From Nitrospirota bacterium (GTDB lineage Bacteria > Nitrospirota > Nitrospiria > JACQBZ01), in assembly GCA_016201865.1 (NCBI GenBank), contig JACQCA010000085.1:1-42182 (forward strand): a stretch of 42,182 nt of DNA. Reading direction: 5' to 3'. Under the pieces are notes generated by a model. It saw nothing but the letters and a program-made list of their open reading frames with translations. It was not told the DNA's origin and did not search any database. The position numbers and the translations under genes were made by a program. Shown piece after piece: positions 32,824-42,182 of this stretch. Positions within the stretch are counted from its first letter, which is position 1. Each line of letters opens with the position of its first letter.

Positions 32824-33348
32824 ATGCAGCCCAAGTTCTTGCAACCGATGACGAACAACGAGACGATTTCGGGGAAACTTCAGGATCACCCGCTGACCGA
32901 TCTGCTCCAAACCCTTCAGCTTTCCAAGGCCACAGGACTGCTCACCCTTCAACGGCTCGAACAGGAAAAATCGATCCATATCAAGGACGGGAATATCGTC
33001 TTTGCCTCGTCCAATCAACAGGAGGACCGGCTGGGGAATATCCTCATCAAGGCGGGTAAGTTGAGCCGGGAACAGGTGGAAGGCGCGCTGAAACTCAAGG
33101 GGGCGACCCAAAAAACGTTCGGCGCCGTCGTGGTGGAGTTGGGATTTCTCACGCCCAAGGAACTGTTCGAAGGCCTGAAACTTCAGGTTAAAGAGATCAT
33201 CTACAATCTCTTCCGATGGGAGGAAGGCGCCTACCGATTCCAGCCCGGCGGCCTTCCCCCTCAGACCATCCCACTCGCGCTGGATCCCATCCAGCTCATC
33301 TCCGAAATCATCCAGCGGCTTCAGAAAGAGTCCGACAGCGGAATGTAG
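32824..33348 (+). CDS. DUF4388 (PATAN-type) protein
   Basis: This 174-aa cytosolic protein has an N-terminal DUF4388 domain (~14-110; GKLQDHPLTDLLQTLQLSKA, GLLTLQRLE, IHIKDGNIVFASS) and a C-terminal extension with a conserved EIIYNLFRWEEGAYRFQPG. DUF4388 proteins are linked to response regulation, chemotaxis and gliding or c-di-GMP pathways. The first ATG appears to be used leaderlessly; an ATG eight codons later has no Shine-Dalgarno either. It is divergent from PilZ and convergent with rpsR (9 bp apart). Confidence 0.8.
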   Translation: MQPKFLQPMTNNETISGKLQDHPLTDLLQTLQLSKATGLLTLQRLEQEKSIHIKDGNIVFASSNQQEDRLGNILIKAGKLSREQVEGALKLKGATQKTFGAVVVELGFLTPKELFEGLKLQVKEIIYNLFRWEEGAYRFQPGGLPPQTIPLALDPIQLISEIIQRLQKESDSGM

Positions 33349-33357
33349 GCCTTTGCT

Positions 33358-33588
33358 CTATCGCTCTTCGGCAAACGCCAAGAGGGCGATGCTGCGGGCC
33401 CGTTTGATCGCCTGGCCGACATCCCTCTGGTGAGACGCGCAGTTGCCGGAAATCCGCCGAGGGACGATCTTTCCCCGCTCCGTCACAAAATTTCGAAGCA
33501 ACGACGTGTCCTTATAATCAATAGAGTTGATCTTATCGGTACAAAAGCGGCAGTTTTTCCGCCGCTGGCTAAACTTGCCTTTCTCCAC
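33358..33588 (-). CDS. rpsR: 30S ribosomal protein S18
   Basis: This is a 76-aa basic protein typical of bS18. [19 protein letters not shown] carries the Cys pair, and [20 protein letters not shown] with [16 protein letters not shown] is the rRNA-binding core. It lies 14 bp downstream of ssb, in the usual rpsF-ssb-rpsR operon. Confidence 0.97.
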   Translation of the reverse strand: MEKGKFSQRRKNCRFCTDKINSIDYKDTSLLRNFVTERGKIVPRRISGNCASHQRDVGQAIKRARSIALLAFAEER

Positions 33589-33602
33589 CTTTCGCCTCCC
33601 TG

Positions 33603-34022
33603 TTAAAACGGCACATCATTACTGTCCGCGCCTTGGGCCGACTCGACGTCTTCCGGAGCCGCCTCGGTTTTTCCGGACGGGCCGGCGGACTCGCTTCGTT
33701 TGGGTATGAACCGGACCGACTGGGCGACCACCTCGTGCTTGCTGCGTTTCTGGCCGCCCTCGGCTTCCCAACGACGCTCTTGGAGCCGCCCGTCCACGAT
33801 CACGCTCTGCCCCTTATTCAGGTACTGGCCGCAATTCTCGGCCTGCTTCCCGAAAACCACCACGTCAATATAGCACACCTCTTCTTTAAGATCCTCCCCC
33901 TGCTTGTATTTGTGATTAACCGCAAGACGTAAATTGGCCACCGGTGTGCCGCTGGGGGTGTAGCGGATCTCGGGATCTTTGGTGAGATTGCCGATGAGAA
34001 TAACCTTACTGTAACTGACCAT
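33603..34022 (-). CDS. ssb: Single-stranded DNA-binding protein
   Basis: This binds ssDNA and recruits replication and repair partners. The 139-aa protein has an OB fold (~1-105; [49 protein letters not shown]), then a flexible acidic linker and a tip ending SNDVPF, close to the consensus DDIPF interaction tail. It sits between rpsF and rpsR. Confidence 0.96.
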   Translation of the reverse strand: MVSYSKVILIGNLTKDPEIRYTPSGTPVANLRLAVNHKYKQGEDLKEEVCYIDVVVFGKQAENCGQYLNKGQSVIVDGRLQERRWEAEGGQKRSKHEVVAQSVRFIPKRSESAGPSGKTEAAPEDVESAQGADSNDVPF

Positions 34023-34051
34023 CGGTTTTTAATCCGCCTCTTTAAAAAGGT

Positions 34052-34432
34052 TTAAGCGCTCCGGCGATCTTCTCTGTCATACCCCGATCGGGCGCGGAAG
34101 GGTCGTCCTTCTTCCGTAGAAGGCGCCGCGAGGCTGCCCAGTTCCCCTTTTGCCGCTTTGACCGTTAAAAACTTGATGATCGCGTCCTCGATACGGTAGT
34201 TGTGCTCAAGGTCGTTGATCACCTTTCCATCGCCTTTAAAACGGAAAATGACATAGATCCCCTTCTTTTCCCTCTCCACCTCGTAGGCCAGTTTCCGTTT
34301 CCCCCAGTTCTCGGTCTGGAGAACAGCGCCGCCGTTTTTCTCAACGACCCCCTTCACCTTCTCGACCACTTTCGTCGCCTCTTCGTCCGTCACGCTGGGG
34401 CGGATAATAAAAATGGATTCATAGGTCTGCAT
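34052..34432 (-). CDS. rpsF: 30S ribosomal protein S6
   Basis: I use the ATG at 34430-34432, giving the canonical MQTYESIFIIRPS start; the frame begins three codons earlier, close to GGGAGGAA, so the longer form cannot be excluded. Conserved blocks include ENWGKRKLAYEVEREKKGIYV and EHNYRIEDAIIKFLTVKA. The C-terminal tail is extended and charged. First gene of the rpsF-ssb-rpsR operon. Confidence 0.96.
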   Translation of the reverse strand: MQTYESIFIIRPSVTDEEATKVVEKVKGVVEKNGGAVLQTENWGKRKLAYEVEREKKGIYVIFRFKGDGKVINDLEHNYRIEDAIIKFLTVKAAKGELGSLAAPSTEEGRPFRARSGYDREDRRSA

Positions 34433-34497
34433 AAAGATCATTTCCTCCCGGGTATCAAGCCCTCAAATTGAGAGCGAGGTGGTCTCCGTCTTTCGAT

Positions 34498-34517
34498 GTG
34501 TCACCCTTGTAACACAT
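34498..34517. promoter_or_regulatory. Inverted repeat upstream of rpsF
   Basis: TGTGTCAC-CCTT-GTAACACA has 8-bp arms with one mismatch. It lies about 65 bp upstream of rpsF and could be an operator or a leader hairpin. It does not clearly match the known S6:S18 binding motif. Confidence 0.35.
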
Positions 34518-34565
34518 CCTTCTCGCTAAAATCAACTGCCCAAGCACACCCGCGATCGCCGACAA

Positions 34566-35660
34566 CTAAACTTGAAATCTGAAATACAGGATGTCCCCGT
34601 CCTGAACAATGTAGTCCCGTCCTTCCACTCGAAGCAGCCCCCGTTCGCGCACCGCGGCCGCGCTTCCGCAGGCGATCAGATCGGAATAGGCCATCACCTC
34701 GGCGCGGATGAACCCTTTCTCTATATCGCTGTGAATCTTGCCGGCCGCAAGCGGCGCCTTCGTCTCCCGCGGAACGGTCCAGGCTCTCGACTCCGGCTCG
34801 CCGGCCGTAAAAAAAGTGATCAGCCCCAGCAGTTCATATCCCGCCCGTATCAGTCGGTCCAGTCCGGATTCGGCCAGCCCCAGTTCCTTTAAAAAGGCGG
34901 CGCGATCCCCTTTCGGAAGGGCGATCAGCTCTTCTTCAACCTTGCCGCTCACCACGATCACGCCGGCCCCTTCGCGTTGCGCGATCTCCCGAACCCGCTG
35001 CACATGGACCGTTTCTTTCTGCAGATCGGCTTCGGCGACGTTGGCCACGTACACCACCGGCTTGTCGGTGAGCAGATGCAGCTCATGAAGCCACCGTGCC
35101 TCCTCAGGCGTATAGGACTTTCCACGGATCGGCTCGCCTTTGGCCAGCATGACCTGGAGCCGTTGTGTGAAGGCCTGCTCGGCCGCGGCCTTGGCATCGC
35201 CCGACCTCACCTTTTTTTCGGCCGATTGAAGTCGCCGTTCGACCGTTTCCAGGTCGGCCAGGATCAATTCGGTCTCGATGATCTCGATATCCCGCGCCGG
35301 GTCGACCGATCCCGAGACATGTACGACGTCCGGGTCTTCAAAGCAGCGGACGATATGGACGATCGCGTCCACGTTTCGGATATGGCTTAAGAACTTGTTG
35401 CCGAGCCCCTCTCCCTGACTGGCCCCCTTCACCAGCCCGGCGATATCGACAAACTCGACCGTCGTGGGAACGACCTTCCTGGACTTGAACATCTCGGCCA
35501 GCCGCCGCAGCCGCTCGTCCGGAACATCGACCACCCCGACATTCGGCTCGATCGTGCAGAAGGGGTAATTGGCCACGGCCGCGCCGGCCGCCGTCAAGGC
35601 ATTGAAGAGAGTCGATTTGCCCACATTGGGAAGTCCGACGATTCCGCAATTGAATCCCAT
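34566..35660 (-). CDS. ychF: Redox-regulated ATPase YchF (Obg family)
   Basis: This 364-aa translation-associated P-loop ATPase has G1 [19 protein letters not shown]3 [20 protein letters not shown], and the family-specific NxxE (NVAE) in place of NKxD, which explains its preference for ATP. A helical coiled domain lies at ~125-200, and the C-terminal TGS domain ends [17 protein letters not shown]. It is placed 6 bp downstream of hppA and before rpsF, in a conserved order with pth. Confidence 0.96.
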   Translation of the reverse strand: MGFNCGIVGLPNVGKSTLFNALTAAGAAVANYPFCTIEPNVGVVDVPDERLRRLAEMFKSRKVVPTTVEFVDIAGLVKGASQGEGLGNKFLSHIRNVDAIVHIVRCFEDPDVVHVSGSVDPARDIEIIETELILADLETVERRLQSAEKKVRSGDAKAAAEQAFTQRLQVMLAKGEPIRGKSYTPEEARWLHELHLLTDKPVVYVANVAEADLQKETVHVQRVREIAQREGAGVIVVSGKVEEELIALPKGDRAAFLKELGLAESGLDRLIRAGYELLGLITFFTAGEPESRAWTVPRETKAPLAAGKIHSDIEKGFIRAEVMAYSDLIACGSAAAVRERGLLRVEGRDYIVQDGDILYFRFQV

Positions 35661-35666
35661 AGGAGA

Positions 35667-37706
<2,040 letters not shown>

Positions 37707-37720
37707 CCCCTGTCTATTTG

Positions 37721-37919
37721 TAGGGGCTCACGTCGCCCCCATTTTATCTGGGGGCCCGTGCGGTTCGCTACTGCGAATCCTCCGATGCCCCCAGGCCCCG
37801 CGCTCGGACGGGCAGAGCCCGATCCTCGCTTACTCAACCGGTGAAGCCGGATGGAGCCTCCCCCTCTCGCTCGCCGTGCTCGCTGAGTCGATCCCCTCGG
37901 GCGACGCGAGCCCCTATAA
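37721..37919. repeat. Family A repeat, copy 3: compound element with two opposed ends
   Basis: The left end TAGGGGCTCACGTCGCCCCC (37721-37740) is followed by ~90 bp of unrelated sequence. A partial copy in plus orientation comes next (GTGAAGCCGGATGGAGCC, CTCCCCCTCTCGCTCGCC), then an inverted end GGGCGACGCGAGCCCCTATA (37900-37919). The element fills the hppA-pth gap and its outer end supplies the TAG stop of pth (37914-37916). I see no gene in it. Confidence 0.75.
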
Positions 37920-38477
37920 TAGGTTATACCGGTTCATCGCCGCTTCCGGCCCTTCCCGAATAAAACAGTCGAGGGCCGAAACGGACCGTTGGATCATTTC
38001 ATTCGCAAGGGATCGTTCTTCTGGAAGGAACGCCGACAGGACGTACTCATCGGCCGCCAGATGGGCCGGCGGTCTGCCGATTCCGATCCGGAGACGGTAA
38101 AACTGTTGGGCCTTCAGCGAGGCGATAATGGATTGGACCCCGCGATGACCGCCATGCCCCCCTTTGGTTTTGATCCTGAGCCGTCCGAGGCCCAGATCCA
38201 GGTCGTCATGAATCACGAGCAGATCCGAAAAACCGGCGCCGGTCTTCTCGATCAGCTCCAGGACCGCCGCACCGCTCCGGTTCATGTATGTAAGCGGCTT
38301 GGCCAGAATCAGTTTTTCATGCCCCGCCGCACCGTGAGCAGTAACCAGCCGCGGCGACGATTTCCGAAAGGAAAAGGCCAGGGACCTCGCAAAGGCGTCC
38401 ATGACCATAAAACCCAGATTGTGACGGCTGTTCTCGTACTCGGCCCCAGGGTTCCCGAGTCCCACAAGGATTTTCAA
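37914..38477 (-). CDS. pth: Peptidyl-tRNA hydrolase
   Basis: This 187-aa cytosolic enzyme frees tRNA from stalled peptidyl-tRNA. The active-site start LVGLGNPGAEYENSRHNLGF has N9 and H19, equivalent to the catalytic Asn10/His20 of E. coli Pth. LAKPLTYMNRSGAAV and LVIHDDLDLGLGRLRIK with the catalytic Asp are also present. The C-terminus ends in MNRYNLL, and the stop codon lies inside a repeat. It follows rplY by 11 bp. Confidence 0.96.
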   Translation of the reverse strand: MKILVGLGNPGAEYENSRHNLGFMVMDAFARSLAFSFRKSSPRLVTAHGAAGHEKLILAKPLTYMNRSGAAVLELIEKTGAGFSDLLVIHDDLDLGLGRLRIKTKGGHGGHRGVQSIIASLKAQQFYRLRIGIGRPPAHLAADEYVLSAFLPEERSLANEMIQRSVSALDCFIREGPEAAMNRYNLL

Positions 38478-38488
38478 TAGAAACCTGA

Positions 38489-39274
38489 TCAGCCTTTCGC
38501 TCCGGATTCCTTCTTCGCTTCCTTTTTCTCTTCCTTGCCGGCGGGCTTCTGGGTCTTGGCATCTCCTTTAGCCTCCGGTTTCGCGCCGGCCGCCGGCTCC
38601 ACCGCCGCCCCGGCCTCCCCTTCTTCCTCTTTCTTCTTTCCGATCACCTCGGGCTCTTTCACCTCGCCCGCGGGTGTTCCGGCCAGAATCTGTTCCAGCT
38701 TGGCCTCCGACATCGGAGCCGCGACCGAGACAACCGCGAGATCCTTGTCTTCAAGAATCCGGATCCCCTGTTCCACCTCAAGATCCCGCACATGAATGGA
38801 CTCCCCGATCTTCAGATGCGCCGCATCCACATAGAGATGGTCCGGAATCACGGAAGGCAGACATTCGATCTCCACCTCCCGGAGGTTGTGTTGGAGAACA
38901 CCGCCTTCTTTGACACCGGCCGGCAGATCCCCTTTCACGCCGATGGGGACCTTCACCCGGATCGGTTTGTTCATGTTGATCTCGAACAGATCCGCGTGCA
39001 ATATGCCTCCGGTGACGGGATCCCGCTGAAAATCACGAAGGATCGCCGTCCGTGTTTCGACGGACTTTTCCCCTTTGATCTTGAGATTGATCAGTGCATT
39101 CTCGCCCGATTCCGACTTCAGGATCTTGATCAGGTCCGCGGGTTGAAGGGCCAACAGATTCGACTTCCCTTCGCCGTACAGCACGGCCGGAATTCGGCCG
39201 GACCGTCGGAGGCTGCGGGCCACCCCTTTCCCGCTTTGTGATCGTTGTTCCGCTTCCAAATCCATGCGCTGCAT
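38489..39274 (-). CDS. rplY: 50S ribosomal protein L25/Ctc with K/A/E-rich tail
   Basis: This protein binds 5S rRNA. The 261-aa protein has the L25 domain (~5-95; GVARSLRRSGRIPAVLYGE, FQRDPVTGGILHADLFEINM), a TL5/Ctc beta domain (~100-190; IECLPSVIPDHLYVDAAHL) and a ~60-residue low-complexity tail rich in Lys, Ala, Glu and Gly. The ATG has AAAGGAG six nt upstream. It sits between prs and pth, the usual order. Confidence 0.95.
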   Translation of the reverse strand: MQRMDLEAEQRSQSGKGVARSLRRSGRIPAVLYGEGKSNLLALQPADLIKILKSESGENALINLKIKGEKSVETRTAILRDFQRDPVTGGILHADLFEINMNKPIRVKVPIGVKGDLPAGVKEGGVLQHNLREVEIECLPSVIPDHLYVDAAHLKIGESIHVRDLEVEQGIRILEDKDLAVVSVAAPMSEAKLEQILAGTPAGEVKEPEVIGKKKEEEGEAGAAVEPAAGAKPEAKGDAKTQKPAGKEEKKEAKKESGAKG

Positions 39275-39300
39275 GACTGGCTCCTTTGATGATTGGACGG

Positions 39301-40242
39301 TTACACGAACAATGAACTGACCGATTCTTCATTATGAATCCGACGAATCGCTTCCCCCAACAGCGGGGCCACGGATAAAACCTTGATCTTTTTGCAGACC
39401 TGATCTTTGCCGGCCAGCGGGATGGTATTGGTTACGATCACCTCATCGATGACCGAGTCGTTGAGGCGCTGCAAGGCCGGGCCGGACAGGACGGGATGCG
39501 TGCAGCCGGCCAGGACTCGCCGGGCCCCTTTATCGGCGCAGGCCTGGGCGCCCTGGGCGATCGTGCCGGCGGTATCGATCATATCGTCCAAAAGCACCAC
39601 ATCCCGGTTCTCAACATCGCCGATGATGTTCATGATCTTGGCCTGATTCGGACCCTCCCGCCGCTTGTCGATGATCGCCAGGTTCGCATTGAGCCGCTTC
39701 GCGAAGGCGCGCGCACGCTCCACCCCGCCGGCATCCGGAGAGACCACAACCAGGTCCTTCAATTCGATGGAACGCAGGTAGTTCAAAATCACCGGCGTGG
39801 CGTATAGATGATCCACCGGGATATTAAAGAAGCCCTGGATCTGTCCGGCGTGGAGGTCGATGGTGAGGACCTTATCGGCGCCGGCCGTCGTGATCAGATC
39901 CGCCACGAGCTTCGCCGTAATCGGAACGCGGGGCTGGTCTTTCCGGTCCTGTCGCGCATAACCGTAATACGGAATCACGGCCGTGATCCGACGCGCCGAC
40001 GATCGCTTGAGCGCGTCGATCATGATCAGGAGCTCCATGATGTGTTTATTGACCGGATCGGAGCAGGACTGAACCACAAAGACATCCATCCCCCGGACAT
40101 TCTCTTCGATCCGGACCAGGATCTCCCCGTCGCTGAAGCTCGAGACGGTGGCCGCGCCCAAGGTGACTCCCAAGTGATCGCAGATCTCCTTGGCCATCGG
40201 CGTGTTCGAACTGCCTGAAACGAGTTTAAGCTCGTTTAACAT
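39301..40242 (-). CDS. prs: Ribose-phosphate pyrophosphokinase (PRPP synthetase)
   Basis: This makes PRPP from ribose-5-phosphate and ATP for nucleotides and for enzymes such as Apt. The 313-aa length is normal. Motifs include RRITAVIPYYGYARQDRKDQ (ATP and flexible loop), LTIDLHAGQIQGFFNIPVDH, and the PRPP-binding VVLLDDMIDTAGTIAQGA. CAGGAGGGA precedes the ATG. It is downstream of tRNA-Gln and upstream of rplY. Confidence 0.97.
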   Translation of the reverse strand: MLNELKLVSGSSNTPMAKEICDHLGVTLGAATVSSFSDGEILVRIEENVRGMDVFVVQSCSDPVNKHIMELLIMIDALKRSSARRITAVIPYYGYARQDRKDQPRVPITAKLVADLITTAGADKVLTIDLHAGQIQGFFNIPVDHLYATPVILNYLRSIELKDLVVVSPDAGGVERARAFAKRLNANLAIIDKRREGPNQAKIMNIIGDVENRDVVLLDDMIDTAGTIAQGAQACADKGARRVLAGCTHPVLSGPALQRLNDSVIDEVIVTNTIPLAGKDQVCKKIKVLSVAPLLGEAIRRIHNEESVSSLFV

Positions 40243-40299
40243 TCCATCCCTCCTGGCACCATCCGACAGCCCACAACCGAGTCTATCCGATTCCGAATT

Positions 40300-40373
40300 T
40301 GGTTCGGAGGTAGGGACTCGAACCCCAATTCACAGCTCCAAAGGCTGCTGTCCTACCGTTGGACGACCTCCGA
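40300..40373 (-). tRNA. tRNA-Gln (anticodon TTG)
   Basis: Acceptor TCGGAGG / CCTCCGA, D-stem GTCC/GGAC, anticodon stem GCAGC/GCTGT with loop CTTTGGA (anticodon TTG), T-stem TGGGG/CCCTA with loop TTCGAGT, and encoded CCA (plus TGG at 40300-40302) give 74 nt. It lies between ispE and prs, a conserved placement. Confidence 0.94.
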
Positions 40374-40381
40374 GTCTATTG

Positions 40382-40455
40382 ATAGGGGCTCACGTCGCCC
40401 CCTCCATCCGCCTAAGGCGGAATGGAGCCTCCCCTTCTCGCTCCTTCGCTCGCTG
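40382..40455 (+). repeat. Interspersed palindromic repeat, family A copy 4
   Basis: ATAGGGGCTCACGTCGCCCC, then CTCCATCCGCC-TAA-GGCGG-A-ATGGAG and CTCCCCTTCTCGCTCC...CGCTCGCTGA. It is nearly identical in its first two blocks to copy 2. It lies 8 bp from the 5' end of tRNA-Gln, between it and ispE. Confidence 0.8.
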
Positions 40456-40499
40456 AATCAATCGGGAGGAACCCTGCCGACGATCGTCGGATGATCCAC

Positions 40500-41459
40500 T
40501 CACACGGGCGGCCGCTCCAATAGACGGACCGCCCAGATTTTCCAACCCCGCTGTCCGTTCGATCGCCCGCCCCGACCGGCCTTACGCAGGGCCCCCGCGG
40601 CCGACAGGGCCGATGAACGATCCGGAAACAACCCAAAGACCGTCGGACCGCTACCGGACATCATGACCCCCTTCGCTCCCGAAGAACACAGGTCTTCTTT
40701 GATCGTCTCAATGACCGGATATCGTCTGATCGTGATCGCTTCCAAGTCATTGTGGAGGGAGAAGGATCGTCTCGTCAGCGGGAAGGCCGTTCTTGTACGG
40801 GAAACGATTTTAAGCCGATTCCGACCCAAAGTCAACCCCATTTTTTTAAGGGATCTTTTTCGTCCGACCAACGTCTCAGATCGGACGCGATCCGCCTCGG
40901 AATAAGCCCAGGCGGTCGAGACCTCGAAACCCGGATTCACCAGCACCGCCCAGAAGGAGTTCCCCCATTGGACCGGGTAAATCTCATTCCCCGTGCCCGC
41001 CACCCACGCGGTCGGCCCGCCGAAAAAAAACGGCACGTCGCTGCCGAGCATGCGCCCCAGCTCCATCAGTTCCATCCGAGGCCGATTCAAACAGTACAGG
41101 CGGCAAAGCCCGCGGAGCGTCGCCGCGGCATCGCTGCTTCCTCCGCCCAGGCCGGCCCCGATCGGGATCTTCTTATCCAGCTCAACCTGCAGACCGGTCC
41201 GGATCCCGTAGCAGCTCATGAAGGCCCGCGCCGCGCGCGCGATCAGGTTGTCTTCCCCCAGCGGCAGGTCCGGATTCTGCGATGCGATCCGAACCCCGTA
41301 TCGCGTCGGCAGAAGCCTCAGTGTCAATCGGTCGTGGAGCCCAATCATTTGCATCAAAGAGAGGATCCGATGGTATCCCCTCGCCTCTCGGTTTAAAACA
41401 TACAATAGGAGATTGATCTTGGCGGGCGCTAGAATCGTGACTTTCCTGCATGGATGCAT
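40500..41459 (-). CDS. ispE: 4-diphosphocytidyl-2-C-methyl-D-erythritol kinase
   Basis: This phosphorylates CDP-ME in the MEP isoprenoid pathway. I use the ATG at 41457-41459; a TTG at 41495 would extend it by 12 residues and overlap the regulator gene. The ~319-aa GHMP kinase has LAPAKINLLLYVL, the P-loop IPIGAGLGGGSSDAAATLRG, and the C-terminal GVMMSGSGPTVFGLF motif. No clear Shine-Dalgarno is present. Next downstream are repeat A copy 4, tRNA-Gln and prs. Confidence 0.93.
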   Translation of the reverse strand: MHPCRKVTILAPAKINLLLYVLNREARGYHRILSLMQMIGLHDRLTLRLLPTRYGVRIASQNPDLPLGEDNLIARAARAFMSCYGIRTGLQVELDKKIPIGAGLGGGSSDAAATLRGLCRLYCLNRPRMELMELGRMLGSDVPFFFGGPTAWVAGTGNEIYPVQWGNSFWAVLVNPGFEVSTAWAYSEADRVRSETLVGRKRSLKKMGLTLGRNRLKIVSRTRTAFPLTRRSFSLHNDLEAITIRRYPVIETIKEDLCSSGAKGVMMSGSGPTVFGLFPDRSSALSAAGALRKAGRGGRSNGQRGWKIWAVRLLERPPV

Positions 41460-41491
41460 ACGGGAACGGGAAATGCGCTCGCTGTCCGTAT

Positions 41492-42182
41492 TCAAGGTTT
41501 GTCCCGGCTGAGATCGAGCTCGGAATCGTCCTCATCGGGAGCATCCGAAGGAGCGTCGGCTTCCCGATTTTTGTGAATCCCGTGTTTTTCCAGACGGTAT
41601 CGGAGGGACCGCATGTTCAGTTGGAGAAGTTTGGCGGCATCTCGCTTGACCCCATGAGTCCGTTCCAGAGCTTTGAGAAGGAGCATCTTTTCCAGGTCGC
41701 CGATCACTTTGTCCAGGTCCAGTCCTTCCGAAGGGATGGAGGTCGGTATGGGCTCCCTTAGGACCGCCGGCCGTTGGAGACATTCCATGACATCCTTGAG
41801 CGCGATCGTCTCTCCGGTCGTCAATGCAACGACCCGCTCCAGTACATTCTCAAGCTCACGCACATTTCCGCGCCACTCATGGGCCTGCAAGGCCTTCATG
41901 GCTTCCGGTGAAACAGACCGGATCTTTTTGCCCAAGCCCTGATTCAGGAGCGTGAGAAAGTGCTGCACGAGGAGTGGCATATCTTCGACCCGTTCCCGAA
42001 GCGGCGGGAGATGAATCGGGATCACGTCCAGGCGATAATACAGATCCTCGCGAAACGTCCCGTCCGCAACCGCTTTTTCGAGATCTTTATTCGTGGCCGC
42101 GATGATTCGGACATCGACCCGGATATTTTGCGTCCCGCCGATCCTCCGGAACTCTTTCTCTTCCAAGACCCGCAACAGCTTC
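41492..42182 (-). CDS. Sigma-54-dependent transcriptional regulator, C-terminal part
   Basis: The gene runs off the right edge; about 230 codons are present. They include the end of the AAA+ sigma-54 interaction domain (LLRVLEEKEFRRIGG, DVRIIAATNKDLEKAV, FREDLYYRLDVIPIHLPPLR, and the sensor II block HEWRGNVRELENVLERVVAL). A C-terminal Fis-type helix-turn-helix follows (RTHGVKRDAAKLLQLNMRSLRYRL) and an acidic tail. The order fits the NtrC/PilR group, but the N-terminal receiver or sensor is outside the window. It lies 32 bp upstream of ispE on the same strand. Confidence 0.92.
   Translation of the reverse strand, partial: KLLRVLEEKEFRRIGGTQNIRVDVRIIAATNKDLEKAVADGTFREDLYYRLDVIPIHLPPLRERVEDMPLLVQHFLTLLNQGLGKKIRSVSPEAMKALQAHEWRGNVRELENVLERVVALTTGETIALKDVMECLQRPAVLREPIPTSIPSEGLDLDKVIGDLEKMLLLKALERTHGVKRDAAKLLQLNMRSLRYRLEKHGIHKNREADAPSDAPDEDDSELDLSRDKP

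Noticed and set aside
34498-34517. S6:S18 autoregulatory RNA motif upstream of rpsF
   Set aside because: An inverted repeat is present, but the characteristic bulged motif of that leader is not visible.
41460-41495. TTG start extending ispE by 12 residues
   Set aside because: It would overlap the regulator's stop, has no Shine-Dalgarno, and the family normally begins close to the LAPAKIN motif.

Overview
This is a GC-rich window from a Gram-negative (diderm) bacterium. It carries a complete set of type II secretion (T2SS) core genes, the MEP isoprenoid gene ispE, a sigma-54 activator, a K+-independent-type proton-pumping pyrophosphatase and a c-di-GMP toolkit. The order ispE / tRNA-Gln / prs / rplY / pth / ychF / rpsF / ssb / rpsR, together with a PilM-like GspL and a GspA/ExeA ATPase, suggests Nitrospirota or a related deltaproteobacterium-like lineage. 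That assignment is inference only. Nearly all genes lie on the minus strand, so they are read from high to low coordinates.

Layout: (1) 1-1033: the 3' end of an IS3-family element has cut off an exported collagen-like / FGE-sulfatase-domain protein. Upstream of that gene lie a 7-bp tandem repeat and a 52-aa lipoprotein. (2) 1034-4326: a structured intergenic segment, then apt, an RpoS/RpoD-type sigma factor, acyP, tRNA-Pro and ald. The stop codon of ald lies inside tRNA-Pro. (3) 4424-6807: exported proteins, including a HEFGH zinc metalloprotease, next to the end of the T2SS operon. (4) 6886-18543: T2SS operon gspC-D-E-F-G-H-I-J-N-L-M-K behind a good sigma-70 promoter at 18603-18631. gspO is not present. 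(5) 18659-23066: a two-repeat DUF6982-like protein, a GspA/ExeA-type ATPase with a peptidoglycan-binding tail, and a TPR plus beta-domain envelope protein. (6) 23.1-25.6 kb: an accessory islet with a VapB-like antitoxin, a VapC toxin reduced to 12 codons, and an intact DUF4258-like / DUF2283 toxin-antitoxin-like pair bracketed by two 118-bp direct repeats, followed by an AT-rich exported coiled-coil gene. (7) 25.7-34.4 kb: a UbiB/ABC1 kinase-like gene, a GAF-GAF-GGDEF diguanylate cyclase, RlpA, a nuclease, a PilZ protein, a DUF4388 protein, then rpsR, ssb and rpsF. (8) 34.6-42.2 kb: ychF, hppA, pth, rplY, prs, tRNA-Gln, ispE and the 3' part of a sigma-54-dependent regulator.

How the genes fit together: the T2SS operon builds the secretion machine, ExeA probably helps pass the secretin through peptidoglycan, and the adjacent metalloprotease is a plausible cargo. 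The diguanylate cyclase and PilZ protein (and possibly the DUF4388 protein and a doubtful riboswitch-like RNA) point to c-di-GMP control of surface functions. Two interspersed palindromic repeat families decorate gene boundaries: a ~75-80 bp, three-part element at four loci, and a ~25-bp palindrome at three. Several genes (ald, the DUF4258-like toxin, the DUF4388 gene) have near-consensus sigma-70 promoters so close to the start codon that their mRNAs should be leaderless or nearly so. The most novel-looking parts are the repeat-bracketed toxin-antitoxin cassette, the PPC domain split over two overlapping genes, the ald/tRNA overlap and the repeat families.
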